Assembly: GCA_903813345.2 (NCBI GenBank)
Contig: CAIIXF020000008.1
Location: forward strand, 22,304,822 to 22,368,821
Reading direction: 5' to 3'
Source of the DNA: Owenia fusiformis
Taxonomy: Eukaryota > Annelida > Polychaeta > Sabellida > Oweniidae
DNA length: 64,000 nucleotides
Part shown: piece after piece, positions 37,388 to 49,199 of the stretch
Layout of the letters: every line of letters begins with the position of its first letter
Position numbering within the stretch: the stretch's first letter is position 1
Translations under genes and position numbers: made by a program
Notes under the pieces: model-generated
What the model saw: only the letters and a program-made list of their open reading frames with translations
Told to the model about the DNA's origin: nothing
Database searches by the model: none

Positions 37388-38318
37388 GGAGACCACTGAC
37401 ATAGACAATATCTCCTAAACTAGACAAGTGACATCAATGAAATCTTGCACACTCCAGTACAGTTTTATGGAAATTTGTCCGTGAAACTTTCAATACAACC
37501 AGTCAACTTGATCAGGAGCTCTTATCATTTACATAACATGCTCCAATTTGCCACAATTGAGACCAAGGTAGAGCTGGATTCATATGGCAAAATACCCTTA
37601 CATGTTCCGTTCTTGTAATGACATTACATTTAGCAGTGATTGCCTTTTTTAAGTCAGCATTTGTCTGGGGATTGTTTTGGTACACATTTTCATTCAAATA
37701 GTCCCACAAAAACAAATCAAGTGGATTCAAGATTGGGGTGTATGGAGATGAAGGGTCATCTGACCTACGGCTTATGACTCAGTGGCACTACTCAGTTAAA
37801 GTATCATCCTAAGGAAGTTTTGGGCAGCCCTTGGTTGCCATATGGGATTTAATTGTCAAGATGGCACTAAGTACTCCCTTTACCTAAAATGGCTTACTAG
37901 ATTGGCTTAAAATCAACACTTTGGCAACAGCATCATAAACCATAGATCAGATGACCCTTCATCACCACTCAGCTTTTACTTGAATCCACCTGATTTCTTT
38001 TTGTGGGGCTTTTTGAAAGACAATGTATACCAAAACAATCCTCAGACAATTGCTGACCTAAAAAAGGCAATCACTGCTAAATGTAATGCCATTACAATGG
38101 TTAAATATGTAAGTTTATCTGCCATATGAATCCAGTTCTGCCTTGGTCTCAATTGCAGTAAATTGGAGCAATATAAATGATCACAGGTCCTTAAGCAGTT
38201 GACTGGTTGTATTGAAACTTCCAGGAACAAATATTTATAGAACTGATCTGGTGTGTGCAAAATTTCATCGATGTCACTTGTCTAGTTTAAGAGATATTGC
38301 CTACTTCAATGGTCTCCC
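37388..38318. mobile_element. Head-to-head pair of Tc1/mariner-like transposase remnants
   Basis: The left half, read on the minus strand, has NPLDLFLWDYLNENVYQNNP and ADLKKAITAKCN. The right half, read on the plus strand, has PPDFFLWGFLKDNVYQNNPQ and ADLKKAITAKCN. This is the C-terminal catalytic region (D-x-x-LWG-x-L motif) typical of mariner-like transposases. The outer ends are inverted copies: ggagacca...acaatatctcctaaactagac against gtctagtttaagagatattg...ggtctcc. Neither half is intact. The pair interrupts the 49-bp minisatellite. Confidence 0.78.
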
Positions 38319-38324
38319 TGTACA

Positions 38325-40385
38325 TGATACAGGAGGTTACTGGCCACGAGGGATGGTCTAAAATGAATCTGCATACAATATGAGGTTACTGTTAAAAAGG
38401 GTGCTCTACAATGAATCTGCATACAATAGGTTATTGGTCACAAGGGGTGCTATATAATGAATGTACATGGCATAGGAGGTTACTGGTAACAAGGGGTGCT
38501 CTACAATGAATGTACAGGGCATAGAAGGTTATTGGTCACAAGGGGTGCTCTACAATGAATCTGCATACCATAGGAGGTTATTGGTCACAAGGGGTGCTCT
38601 ATAATGAATGTACATGGCATAGAAGGTTATTGGTCACAAGGGGTGCTCTACAATGAATCTGCATACCATAGGAGGTTATTGGTCACAAGGGGTGCTATAT
38701 AATGAATGTACATGGCATAGGAGGTTACTGGTAACAAGGGGTGCTCTACAATGAATCTGCATACCATAGGAGGTTATTGGTCACAAGGGGTGATCTACAA
38801 TGAATGTACATGGCATAGGAGATTATTGGCCACAAGGGGTGCTCTACAATGAGTCTGCATACCATATTAGGTTATTGGTCACAAGGAGTGCTCTACAATG
38901 AATGTACATGGCATAGGATGTTATAGGTCACAAAGGGTGCTCTACAATGAATCTGCATACCATAGGAGGTTATTGGTCACAAGGGGTGCTCTATAATGAA
39001 TCTGCATACCATATTAGGTTACTGGTCACAAGGGGTGCTCTACAATGAATGTACATGGCATAGGAGGTTATTGGTCACAAGGGGTGCCCTATAATGAATG
39101 TACATGGCATAGGAGGTAACTGGTCACAAGGGGTGCCCTATAATGAATCTGCATACCATATTAGGTTATTGGTCACAAGGGGTGCTCTACAATGAATGTA
39201 CAGGGCATAGAAGGTTATTGGTCACAAGGGGTGCTCTACAATGAATCTGCATACCATATGAGGTTATTGGTCACAAGGGGTATTCTACAATGAAAGTACA
39301 GGGCATAGAAGGTTATTGGTCACAAGGGGTGCTCTCAGTGAATCTGCATACCATGTGAGGTTATTGGTCACAAGGGGTATTCTACAATGAATGTACATGG
39401 CGTAGGAGGTTAAAGGTCACAAGGGGTGCACTACAATGAATGTACGTGGCATAGGATGTTATAGGTCACAAGGGGTGCTCTACAATGAATCTGCATACCA
39501 TATTAGGTTATTGGTCACAAAGAGTGCTCTACAATGAATGTACATGGCATAGGATGTTATAGGTCACAAGGGGTGCTCTACAATGAATCTGCATACCAAA
39601 TGAGGTTATTGGTCATGAAGGGTGCTCTATAATGAATGTACATGGCATAGGAGGTTACTGGTCACAAAGGGTGCTCTACAATGAATCCGCATACCATATT
39701 AGGTTATTGGTCACAAGGGGTGCTCTACAATGAATGCACATGACATAGAAGGTTATTGGTCACAAGGGGTGCTCTACAATGAATGTACATGGCATAGGAG
39801 GTTATTGGTCAGAAGGGGTGCTCTACAATGAATGTACAGGGCATAGAAGGTTATTGGTCACAAGGGGTGCTCTACAATGAATGTACATGGCATAGGAGGT
39901 TATTGGTCACAAGGGGTGCTCTACAAAGAATGTACAGGGCATAGAAGGTTATTGGTCACAAGGGGCGCTCTACAATGAATGTACAAGGCATAGAAGGTTA
40001 TTGGTCACAAGGGGTGCTCTATAATGAATGTACAGGGCATAGAAGGTTATTGGTCACAAGGGGTGCTCTACAATGAATCTGCATACCATATTAGGTTATT
40101 GGTCACTAGGGGCGCTCTACAATGAATGTACAAGGCATAGAAGGTTATTGGTCACAAGGGGTGCTCTAAAATGAATGTACATGGCATAGAAGGTTATTGG
40201 TCACAAGGGGTGCTCTACAATGAATCTGCATACCATATTAGGTTATTGGTCACTAGGGGTGCTCTACAATGAATGTACAAGGCATAGAAGGTTATTGGTC
40301 ACAAGGGGTGCTCTAAAATGAATGTACATGGCATAGGAGGTTATTGGTCACAAGGGGTGCTCTACAATGAATGTACATATGGCAG
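38325..40385. repeat. 49-bp minisatellite, ~42 copies, derived from a splice-acceptor region
   Basis: Units such as ttggtcacaaggggtgctct + acaatgaatgtacatggcat + agaagg repeat at 49-base spacing (for example 38581, 38630, 38679). A variant unit has gaatctgcatacc. Units also occur at 37261-37380, on the other side of the mariner insertion. The unit matches the exon border at 37251, including the acceptor. Confidence 0.93.
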
Positions 40386-40604
40386 AAGGTAACTAGACAT
40401 AGGTGACTGACATACAGTAGATTTATGTGTACATTTCTTAATCAAGATAATCAGAATTATTATACACTGTACATGTATCTAAAAATACACTCGGTCAATA
40501 CACATATGCATTCATATGCATGATTGTTTGAATTATGGTTCTAGTTCAGAAATCAGCAATGTTGATTTCAAAAGGAAAATTATATAAAAATGAAAAACAT
40601 GTAC

Positions 40605-41294
40605 CTTTAATCTCATACATTCTGCATTCACTTTGGGTGGGTCTATTAACACCACTCTTCTGATTGTTGGAAAAAGAATAAATGCTATCTGATGATTGCT
40701 CCACAAAACGAATTCCTTCAGAGTTCACAGATGTAACAAACGTTTCTTTGGTCATTGCTCTCAAATTCTCCCTACTTTTATGACAAAGATAGACCATGAT
40801 GTCCACAAACACTTTATATTGCAATCCTTTTGGTGTTGTGAGATCAAGGTTTTTATAAAGCTTTTGTAAATCTTCATCTTCAATTACTGGAGTATGCTGT
40901 GTACCACCTTTGCCTAATTCAACAAGTTCATCTATCATATCTTTGAAAATTTTATTTGATGGTCTAAAAGCATCGCATGTGATCTCAATGTTCTTCTCTT
41001 CAAGTAAATATCTACCAATTCCCCATCTGAGCAGCTGGAAACTTTTCTTTTTGTATAAATCTCCATCTCTTTTACGCACCCTTACATAAAACTGTTGCAA
41101 AAATTCATCCATGTCCCTTGGGTCTGTTAGGTCACCTAAAGGTGTCACTCTGTGTTCTGTACAATATTCGGTCAATACACAGACTGTCTGTCTAATGTTC
41201 TTTTTTGTATTTGCACTCTTTTTATCCGCTGGTTCCTGTTTATAATCTCCATGGAGATTTGTTAACGTGGAGCTAGGCCCCATGTTAATATTGT
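40605..41294 (-). CDS. Minus-strand BTB gene: DUF3504 (Crypton-type recombinase-like) exon, N-terminal half
   Basis: Phase 1 in (acceptor cattttcag) and out (donor gtacat), 690 bases. After ~35 linker residues it encodes QFYVRVRKRDG, KSFQLLRWGIGRYL, GKGGTQHTP, MVYLCHKSRENLRAMTKETF and finally MYEIK. This order is that of DUF3504, the domain of ZMYM2/3/4, QRICH1 and KCTD1 that is thought to descend from Crypton tyrosine-recombinase transposons. The SREN Arg corresponds to the first catalytic Arg. Likely a nuclear protein-interaction or DNA-binding module rather than an active enzyme (inference). Confidence 0.88.
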
Positions 41295-42192
41295 CTGAAA
41301 ATGATAGAAGTGAATCGTGGATCACTTGGTATAGAGGTATCCAATCAAGTCGTACAAATCATCAAATCAAGCATGTGATTGATTATTTCACTCCAATCGA
41401 CAGAAAACACAAATCAACAATATATTTTATGGCAGCTTCCTCACATACATGTTCTCTTTTAATAATGTTAATCTGAACATGGACACAAACTTGTCAAAAG
41501 CATAAACGTTTTGAATGAAGATTTTGGACCAACCTGTAAATGCAATACAATATTGAGACCACATTACCCTGAAGAAAAGCTTTTCAAATGAATGATATAC
41601 TGTAGTTTAAATCCATTTTGTATTATGTATTAATAAGTGAATACAGTTCTCAGGGCAGAACAACAATCATGCAATGTCACTCAAAAGTCAAAACCATATA
41701 GTTGTATTTGTTTTTGAAACCACTTTGGTGAATTGAAAAATAATTTGCAAAATATAATCTTCATCAAATGTTCTGTAAATTGTACTAATAAAATAGGCAC
41801 CAATGTTGCAAAAGTGTCAAAAAACAACCCCAATTGATAACAAATACAGTGATATACATGCATTGCATTGTAGAAAATATTACAATGGTCATGCTCCAGT
41901 CTTATTTTCTGGAATGTCTTAATTATAAATAATGTTGATGATTTCCTGGTACATCCATGACTTAAAATTTTCTGGCATGTCTAGGATTTATTTTCTGCTG
42001 AAGTATACGTAAGAAATTTCCAGGCAAAGTATGATAGTTCTCTTACATGTTTCATAAGTAATTTCCTGACATGCATAAGTACCAATTTAACCTGACCATA
42101 ATTCCTTCCCTTCAAATTCCATATTTTTCCCCTATTTGGCATATTAACATGACCAATATGACACCTGTTCTTAAGTAGGTAGATAACATTAC

Positions 42193-42342
42193 CTGGAAGC
42201 CTTTTTTTCTTTGCATTCTTTGTTAGTTTTCTTTTCTTTGATCGTGTAGAGTAGGTGGAATCTGTATTTGCAGCCTCTTCTTCATATGCGTTATCACTAA
42301 TAGGGTAAGTCAGCCCATCATCAATGTAGGAGTCTTCATGCT
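42193..42342 (-). CDS. Minus-strand BTB gene: linker exon with NLS-like tract
   Basis: 150 bases, phase 1 in (acceptor aatttcag) and out (donor gtaatg). It encodes an acidic stretch (EHEDSYIDDGL) and then a basic tract (RSKKRKLTKNAKKKRLP) that looks like a nuclear localisation signal. Its donor is phase-compatible with both the DUF3504 exon (41294) and the finger exon (32654), making it the likely branch point. Confidence 0.82.
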
Positions 42343-42539
42343 CTGAAATTAGTTGTAACTAACTTATGCCATGATTTTTCAGAAATTGCCCTGAAATAAA
42401 TACTAAAATGATAGTTTATTTGGTGGTTATTTATAAGTTTGTCACACTCCATATATTAATAATATTCATAATATAAGTTAAACAAATTAACTCTTTAAGA
42501 TATCATATTATATACTTTAAACATTTCATTTTTTCTGTC

Positions 42540-42600
42540 AGATGGACAGACAGATGGACGGACGGATGGAGGAGTATATCCCTATAGAACGTTGTTCGTT
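42540..42600. repeat. GACGGACGG-type repeat end
   Basis: A gatggacagacagatggacg run is followed by ctatagaacgttgttcgttgggatt. It resembles the (tccg)n plus atcccatcgaac end of the 28620 element and may be a fragment of a related family. Confidence 0.45.
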
Positions 42601-43058
42601 GGGATTAAAAGCACAACTGCATATACATGTACAGGCAAACATTCTTTGTTCAGATTTATAAAAGATTCTGAGCTTACAGTGTGGCAAATAAAGCATTTCT
42701 GTAGCTGGACATTGTTTTAGTTGAGCATAGTTATTATTATATCTGTGGGCAGAGAAACACTCCAGGGAATTTTTTCAGACTCATCATTCACAGTGATCTC
42801 CCCAGGATTTTTTCTCAGGTGGGTGCAAAATTCTCATTTTCGAAATTCAGACCAAAATTGGTCAAAATATGCCAATTTTTAATGATTTTTCTCATTTTCA
42901 AGTGGGTGCAAATGGATTTTCAGGTGAGTGCAAGCCTATTTTCAAAATCTCAGGTGGGTGCTGCACCCACTTGCTTTAATGCTGGGGAGATCACTGATTC
43001 ATCCAGTATTGATGCCTTATTTTCCACAAAAATTTCAATGTAGAGTACTGTATTATAC

Positions 43059-43839
43059 CTTTCACAAGTTCCTGTTTAACATTAACCACACAGCCTGGTT
43101 CTCCTAAATCATCACCCTCCTGTATTCCAGTTTCAGAGGATGGAGGAGGGTAGTAACAATCCAGGGGCTCTGTGTTATCATCAGAGGGGTAAAACTGCTG
43201 AGAGTCAATTGTTTCATCATGTCCTACTTCTTGCTTAACATTAACATCACAACTTGATATATTCATAGTATCACCAAGTACCTCAGTAGCACTGTCATTG
43301 TTTAATTTTGGACTTCTTAATCGCTGTTTAAGTTTAGTCTGATCTGATGATTTGTTCTGAAAGAGACTTGAATCACAATCAAGTAGGAAATCATTCATGT
43401 CTAGTTTGATAGCCAGTCTCATTACTTGTTGTATATCGGCACTTGGAATGTTAACTGTCTGACCATACATATAATCCAGTATGTATCTGAGGATATGTGG
43501 AAGAATATCTTGCTCGGTGTCCAACTCTGCACAGTTCACCATCACCATGTGGTCTACTAGGTAAGTAACTTGGGCAGCCACAACAGGGCTGTACTGGCAC
43601 ACAATAGCCTTATGGCCTAACAACTCAGAGCCATCTTTTAAGAGAAAGCGAACATCAGCAAGTTTTGTGTCATTCCTCAGCTGACGGAGTTTTGTACAAA
43701 GATAAGAATTGTCTACAGTGTACATTGTTTTTCCTTGGTTTGTGGCTGCTTCTTGCTTTTGAAACAAACTAAGACTGTCCAGTTTATGTTCTGCATCAAT
43801 ATTCATTGTATTGTATGTTTTATCTGGGTTTGAACTCAT
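43059..43839 (-). CDS. Minus-strand BTB gene: first coding exon with BTB domain
   Basis: ATG at 43839-43837, donor gtataat after 781 bases (phase 1). BTB/POZ spans residues ~48-155: LRQLRNDTKLADVRFLLKDG, the A(V/L)CxYSPVV turn, LRYILDYMYGQTVNIP and a final helix to LLDCDSSL. BTB domains mediate dimerisation and co-repressor contact in transcription factors. A Ser/Asp/Glu-rich tail holds two INV/VNVKQE sumoylation-like motifs. A possible 5' UTR acceptor (ttccag) lies at 43902, so transcription starts further right. The gene runs divergently from the plus-strand BTB gene. Confidence 0.9.
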
Positions 43840-43901
43840 TGTGCAGATTGATTACTGGATCTGCATACTATTGGATGTTTGCTTTGGATCTAGTCTTTTA
43901 C

Positions 43902-46566
43902 CTGGAAAAATAGAAATAATTGAAAAATAGTGAATGTTTGGGGTAGATTCTGCCAAAAACTGTATTTAGACTAAAGCACACCCTATGCACTGTGCTATAT
44001 AAGAAAACTATCATTGCAGAAGTACTTAGGTGTACGCGGGTGCAGACTTGACGGTCCTTTTTGAATTTGGGATAGTTCATAAACTAAGGCATAATATGAA
44101 ATTGCCAAATGCGCAAATGTGTGACAAATATGCAAATTGCGGGACAGTTGGACGGCCTGGGTGCATTTTAAATTTTTATAATTCGACATAAACTGAGATT
44201 TAATAATCTTTAAAATTGAACCCTTCAAAGACTCCCGGGGGGTTCACTATATATAAACCTTGACGGCGATCCTCGGTGCATGTGGGGTACCTTTTTCAAC
44301 GTTTGGTATGGCAATGGACCCATATTTTAGGATTTGGTATGGGAATGCCCGGAAATTTCTGACTTCTCGGTCTGAGGTATGGCAATGGTCGGACTTTTGC
44401 TCTTCTGGTATGAGAATGGTCGTTGTAGATACGTTACCTAACATTCGTGGTATGGCATTGGTCCAGTAGTTGCAAATTTGAAGTTGTTTTGGATCGTTTC
44501 CCGAAGAATCTTCTTTTCCAGGGCCTTCTTCAACTTTTGAATTTTAGCCCTTTTCCCGGGAAATGAGGACCAATCATAGGCTTTGATGTAGTCTCGCGAG
44601 ATTTTTCGTGATTTCAATACAAAACTTGCCGCCAAGAAAAATGGACGCTCGATTCGAAAAGTGGTTGATTTCCAAATAGTAGCTAATATTTCAAAATTTG
44701 CCATATTTGCCAAATTAAAGCAGTACAGTAAGTCTAGTCAACTATCTAAGGTTAAATCTCATTTTTATTATCTAGTATCATGCATTCTTAGACTGATGTA
44801 GTGACTAGAAATTGGGCCAAAGATAAGAGTAAGATGTTAAAAATAAAATATATTTATATAACTGAATCCGAACATTTTATGTGATGTATCGCTATGAGTA
44901 AAAGTGTGTGTCGTGTTCAGTATGGCATTTGTCCTTGATTTGAGGTATGGCGATTGGTCCTGTATTTGCACATTTGTATGACATTGATCCTATATTTCAT
45001 TTACTTTGAATTAAGGTATGGCATTGGTCCCATATTTGGACATTTGGTATGGCATTGGTCTTACATTTTGACATTTGGTATGGCATTGGTCCCATAATTG
45101 GGCATTTGGTATGGCATTGGCCCGGGGGCATTGGTCCTATATTTGGACATTTGGTATGGCATTGGTCCTATATTTGGACATTTGGTATGGCCTTTGGGCG
45201 TTATTTTGGTTGGTATGGGAACATATTGAAATTTGACTGATTGGTATGGGAACATATTGATATTTGAGACTTCAGCCTAGGACCCCCGTCGAGTTTTAGA
45301 TACAGTGAACCCCCCGGGCAAAGACTGTATCATGTCCCACGTACGTGAGTAGATGGTATGAGGTAGGAGGTTTTTTACGGGCATAACTTGGCCTTTTTTA
45401 GGAAAAGTATCAAAAAGGGAATAAAATTTTGAAGTTGGGCCCAAATTTTGGTTTTAGTGGTCCAGAATTTTTTTGTGTAGAAGATTTTTTCCTGACTTTG
45501 ATACGCCAATACTGACAGAGTAACTTCGATTTTATTTTTCACAGTAGATCTCATACAGCTTGGATCTAGATCTAGTTTAAGTAATCTGAGCCATGATCAT
45601 TCAATCTACTGAACCGACTGTATAGGCTAACTATTTTTTAGATGTAGACCTTCTTAGATAGTGTTTCTGTAATTGTCTTTACTAAGATTAGTTTACTTGT
45701 TTTTCAAAAGATGGCAGACCAAAAACTCAAAATTTCCAGAATTTTCTTTTCTTAGATTATATTCAATCAGTTGATCATCATACATACCGTTGTTGCTACA
45801 TAATAAATCCTTATCACACTTGTTCTCGGAAAAAAGCACTGCTTATAATTTTGCATAGGCTACTCGAACGTCAATTTCTCTGAAAGTTTGAATTTACAAT
45901 CAACACTAATTATACGGAAAGAAAAACAATGACTACTCGTTAGAAGGTCAAACACTTGTTTCCTTAAATCTAGATTAGAACCTCGTTTTATCGATTCAAA
46001 ATTGAATCTGTTTGATAAAAGGTACTATTTTTCACGATTTTTCATAATAATATTTTCATTTTCTAACAATATCAGTTCAAACGAGCCCTTATAAAATTTA
46101 TGCTAATGAGATCAAAAAATTTCTAACGAGGCGCCATTGGTACCCGTTCTATGACCCTGGAAAGAGCCTTTGTTCTTGTTGCACAAAAAACATGAAATTA
46201 GACATATAAGGTCGATTTTAAAAATAAAAGGATATCGCCTAAATGTAGCTTAATATCAGGGGAACATATAGGACGATAAAGGTAAGATTATTTTTTCTTA
46301 TTTTTATGAATAATCCACGATTAAAATCAGGAATTTTCAGGCCCTGGATCTAAGGGCTGATCCGCCATTGTGACGACGCATGCTCTGCACGAAAAGACAT
46401 TTCCAAATAAATTAATTTATTATGGCATGTTTAGTAATCAATATTCCGTTTCATGTATTTCTTTTGATGTTTCATGTAGGCTAACTTAGCTACTCTGATG
46501 ATTATAGACTCATATTTGAAGTATTTTCTTTGTTCTCTGACCAGACATTGACTTTCTTTGTTTCAG
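43902..46566. other. Divergent intergenic or 5' UTR intron region between two BTB genes
   Basis: This head-to-head interval must contain the first exons and promoters of both genes, but none can be fixed by eye. It hosts a 1.1 kb TIR element (44234-45318). The remaining ~1.2 kb before 46567 is AT-rich, with possible 5' UTR sequence around 46.1-46.4 kb. Confidence 0.4.
44234..45318. mobile_element. Non-autonomous DNA transposon with intact 8-bp TSD
   Basis: CAAAGACT at 44226-44233 is repeated at 45319-45326. The termini are inverted: cccggggggttcactatata on the left, and cccggggggttcactgtatc when the right end is reverse-complemented. Imperfect similarity extends to about 48 bases. The interior contains a minisatellite of ggtatggcattggtccc units (44300-44460 and 44925-45255). 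No transposase is present. An 8-bp TSD fits hAT, P or related superfamilies. Confidence 0.88.
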
Positions 46567-46567
46567 A

Positions 46568-48257
46568 ATGGACACACCCACTCTTCCACCAGATGGGCAA
46601 CCTGGGGTATCTCCTGATGTCCCTCGTTCAACTGCAATACCAATATCACAACATATGCAACACGCTCAACCAGCTATAACAGGGCCACCTCTCCCACCAG
46701 TGTCACACTTTTCTGATCAGATCTCGCATGGTCGACATTACCAGCCAAGCTTGCCTCCCTCCACTTATAATAATAGTTCAGAACCAGTGGCTTATGCTCC
46801 TGGTACTGATTCAACCTCATATAGAAGCAGTGTCACCAGTGATTCTTACAGACCTAGTCCAGATCATGATTCTTATAGACCTAGTCCAGATGTGTCAACC
46901 TACAGGGGTCCACCCCCACCAGGACAATCTTACAGGCCCAGCCCTGACCCATACAGGCCTGGAGACCATCAGTCATACAGACCTCCTGGCACTGTAGATC
47001 CCAGTAATGATTATCGATCGAGGATTGAAGACCAGTATAGAACTGAAAATGATAGATTTAGACCAAGACCCGATGCAGAGCAATATAGACATGGTGCAGA
47101 TAATGAACAATTCAGAGCTAATGTTGAGCAATTCAGAGCAAGTACAGATGCTGTCATGTTTAGACCTCCTAATGGTGATGCTGGTAGCTATCGACCTGGT
47201 TCCGAGCCTACTTATTCAGCAACACCTGATCTGCAGAGCCAGACATTCAGGCCTGATGTGCAATCTCGACCAGCAGCCTCGGATAACAATGTCCCTCAAA
47301 ACATCCCTCAGACAGTTGGCTTTGATGATCCTCTTTACAGAGCAGGGAATAAACCAGCAGAAAGTACTACACCACCGCCCACACAACCTGAAGAGAATAC
47401 AGAATCTGAGCCAGCTCTGGTGAAATCACAACCTCCCTCACCAGTAAATGCAGACCTTGCTGATGTAATTAACAACACAATCGGGGAACCACTCACTGTG
47501 CGTAATCGTACAACAAAGTCTAAACTTCAAAACCTGCGTAAAAGTCAACTGTTTGCTGATGTTGTCTTTATGTTTCGTGGAGGAAAGGAAATCTGGGCTC
47601 ACAAGGCTTTAGTATGTGAATACAGCAGCTACGTGTTACAGCTTTGTAGCACAATGCGCACATTTGATGCCCAACAGACACAATCTTGTGTCATGGTAGA
47701 CATTGAGAAAATTGACTCAAGCATTGAAATCAAAGAGGACATCCTGAATATGGCTCTTGATTTCATATATGGCGAACCATTAAAAGTACTTCCCACAGAC
47801 ATGGATGACCTGGTGTGGCTCTCTCAGAAACTACACATGCCTGACCTCCATGCTGCCTTGCTAGACACTATTAAGGCAAATCCTGATTATAAAGATCCCA
47901 AACGAATACCAGTAAAAACAGAAATGATCAGTAATGATGATGACAGTGCAACAGACATTGATGAAGTATCACCGAAGAACTCATCATTGATTACATTTGG
48001 GACTCAGACAATTGAAACTGCGATCTTGGGAACAACAAAAGGGAGATCAAAACGCAAGAAAACAATACCAAAGAGACATGTGCCAGGGCCAGGTAGACCC
48101 AAGAGGAATGCTAAGTCAAAGTTTATACGCAAAGTCAAGCCACCACCAGTTCCTGTCAATGAAGAGGGTGTTCCAATAGATGAGGAGGGTAATGTTATAT
48201 TGGATGAGAATGGCCAACCTTTACCACCAATTCCTCCACAAGAAGAAAAACCAGAAG
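46568..48257 (+). CDS. Plus-strand BTB-ZnF locus: common exon 1 (YRP repeats, BTB, AT-hook-like)
   Basis: The ATG lies two bases after an acceptor (gtttcag, exon start 46567), so a 5' UTR exon exists upstream. Residues 1-300 are low-complexity, with many SYRPSP/FRP/YRP units rich in Pro, Ser and Tyr. The BTB domain spans ~317-437: LQNLRKSQLFADVVFMFRGG, HKALVCEYSSYV, LDFIYGEPLKVLP and KLHMPDLHAALLD. A basic segment with PGPGRPKRN, AT-hook-like, lies near residue 507, then a Pro/Glu-rich end. The donor gtaagt leaves phase 1. The BTB resembles the minus-strand neighbour's, suggesting an old inverted duplication. It is the shared amino end for all eight tails. An unusual feature is the long disordered region ahead of the BTB; insect lola has BTB at the extreme N terminus. 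Confidence 0.92.
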
Positions 48258-48448
48258 GTAAGTCATTATTTTTGACAATTTGAAGTAGAAGTCTGGTAAC
48301 AAGTTTTTGCTTTTGACTTTAGTGTATGATATGTTTTTCTACATGATATATTACTGTTCACTTCATCTTTTCCTTATATATATGCGATTTTATACTTAAT
48401 TCTCTGAATATTTGATGCTGTTTTTTATTCAATTATTTGGTCTTATAG

Positions 48449-48643
48449 AAGTAGAAGAAGAGGTGCCTACATTTGATGAAGAAATGGAAACTCTTGATGC
48501 TGAACTTGGAGTCCCTGCTACCCCAGAGCCAGACCCTGAAGATGATCCTGACTTTAGTGCAAGTGGCTATATTAGGAGATCAAAGAGAAAGACGAGGGCT
48601 CGTATCACTGGTTCTGGGGTCTTCTCAACCAGACGTAAATATA
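48449..48643 (+). CDS. Plus-strand BTB-ZnF locus: common exon 2 (acidic then basic)
   Basis: 195 bases, phase 1 in and out (acceptor tcttatag, donor gtgagt). An Asp/Glu-rich segment (TPEPDPEDDPDFSASG) is followed by RRSKRKTRARIT, which looks like a nuclear localisation signal. Confidence 0.85.
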
Positions 48644-48933
48644 GTGAGTATCCTTCTGTTATTATTGTTTGTCAGTAGTTAATTATTTTTCCTATGATTG
48701 AAGTTTGGTATAGTGAAACCCTTAGCTGTCTATCTGTCAGCTGGAGCATAAGTCAGATACTAGTTGACAGATTAAAGATTTTCTATTAAGTAAAAAAATC
48801 GAAATATTCCTACAAAATACTTTTTTGTCAAAATTGCTGTCACTTCAAAATTTGTGTGAAGTTTTTCATTTCAAGTTAAATTAATGAGTATTATTGCATG
48901 ATGTACAATATTTTTGTGATTCTTTTATTGCAG

Positions 48934-48981
48934 TTAAAAAAGATCCTAACAGACCAAAAGAGCCAAGGATTCGAAAACGAA
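48934..48981 (+). CDS. Plus-strand BTB-ZnF locus: common micro-exon 3
   Basis: 48 bases, phase 1 in and out (acceptor tattgcag, donor gtaagt), encoding IKKDPNRPKEPRIRKR, a basic linker. Skipping it would keep the frame, so it may be optional. Confidence 0.8.
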
Positions 48982-49199
48982 GTAAGTTTCACTGGTATTT
49001 GTTTTCACCATTCTTCATGTTTAAGAAATAATACAATTCGAAATGTTGATTCTAGAACTGCCAGAATGTCCTAGAAACAACAAGTAAAGAATCTTGGATT
49101 GCATCACTGATGGAAAATCCTTAAATAGAGCGAAGAAGCCTATCTTAACTCATACATACATACATATGTTTCCTTTAATATATCTGTGGTTGTTTTCAG

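Noticed and set aside
38325-40385. CRISPR-like array
   Set aside because: The 49-bp units are contiguous with no unique spacers, and the context is a spliced animal gene; it is a minisatellite.
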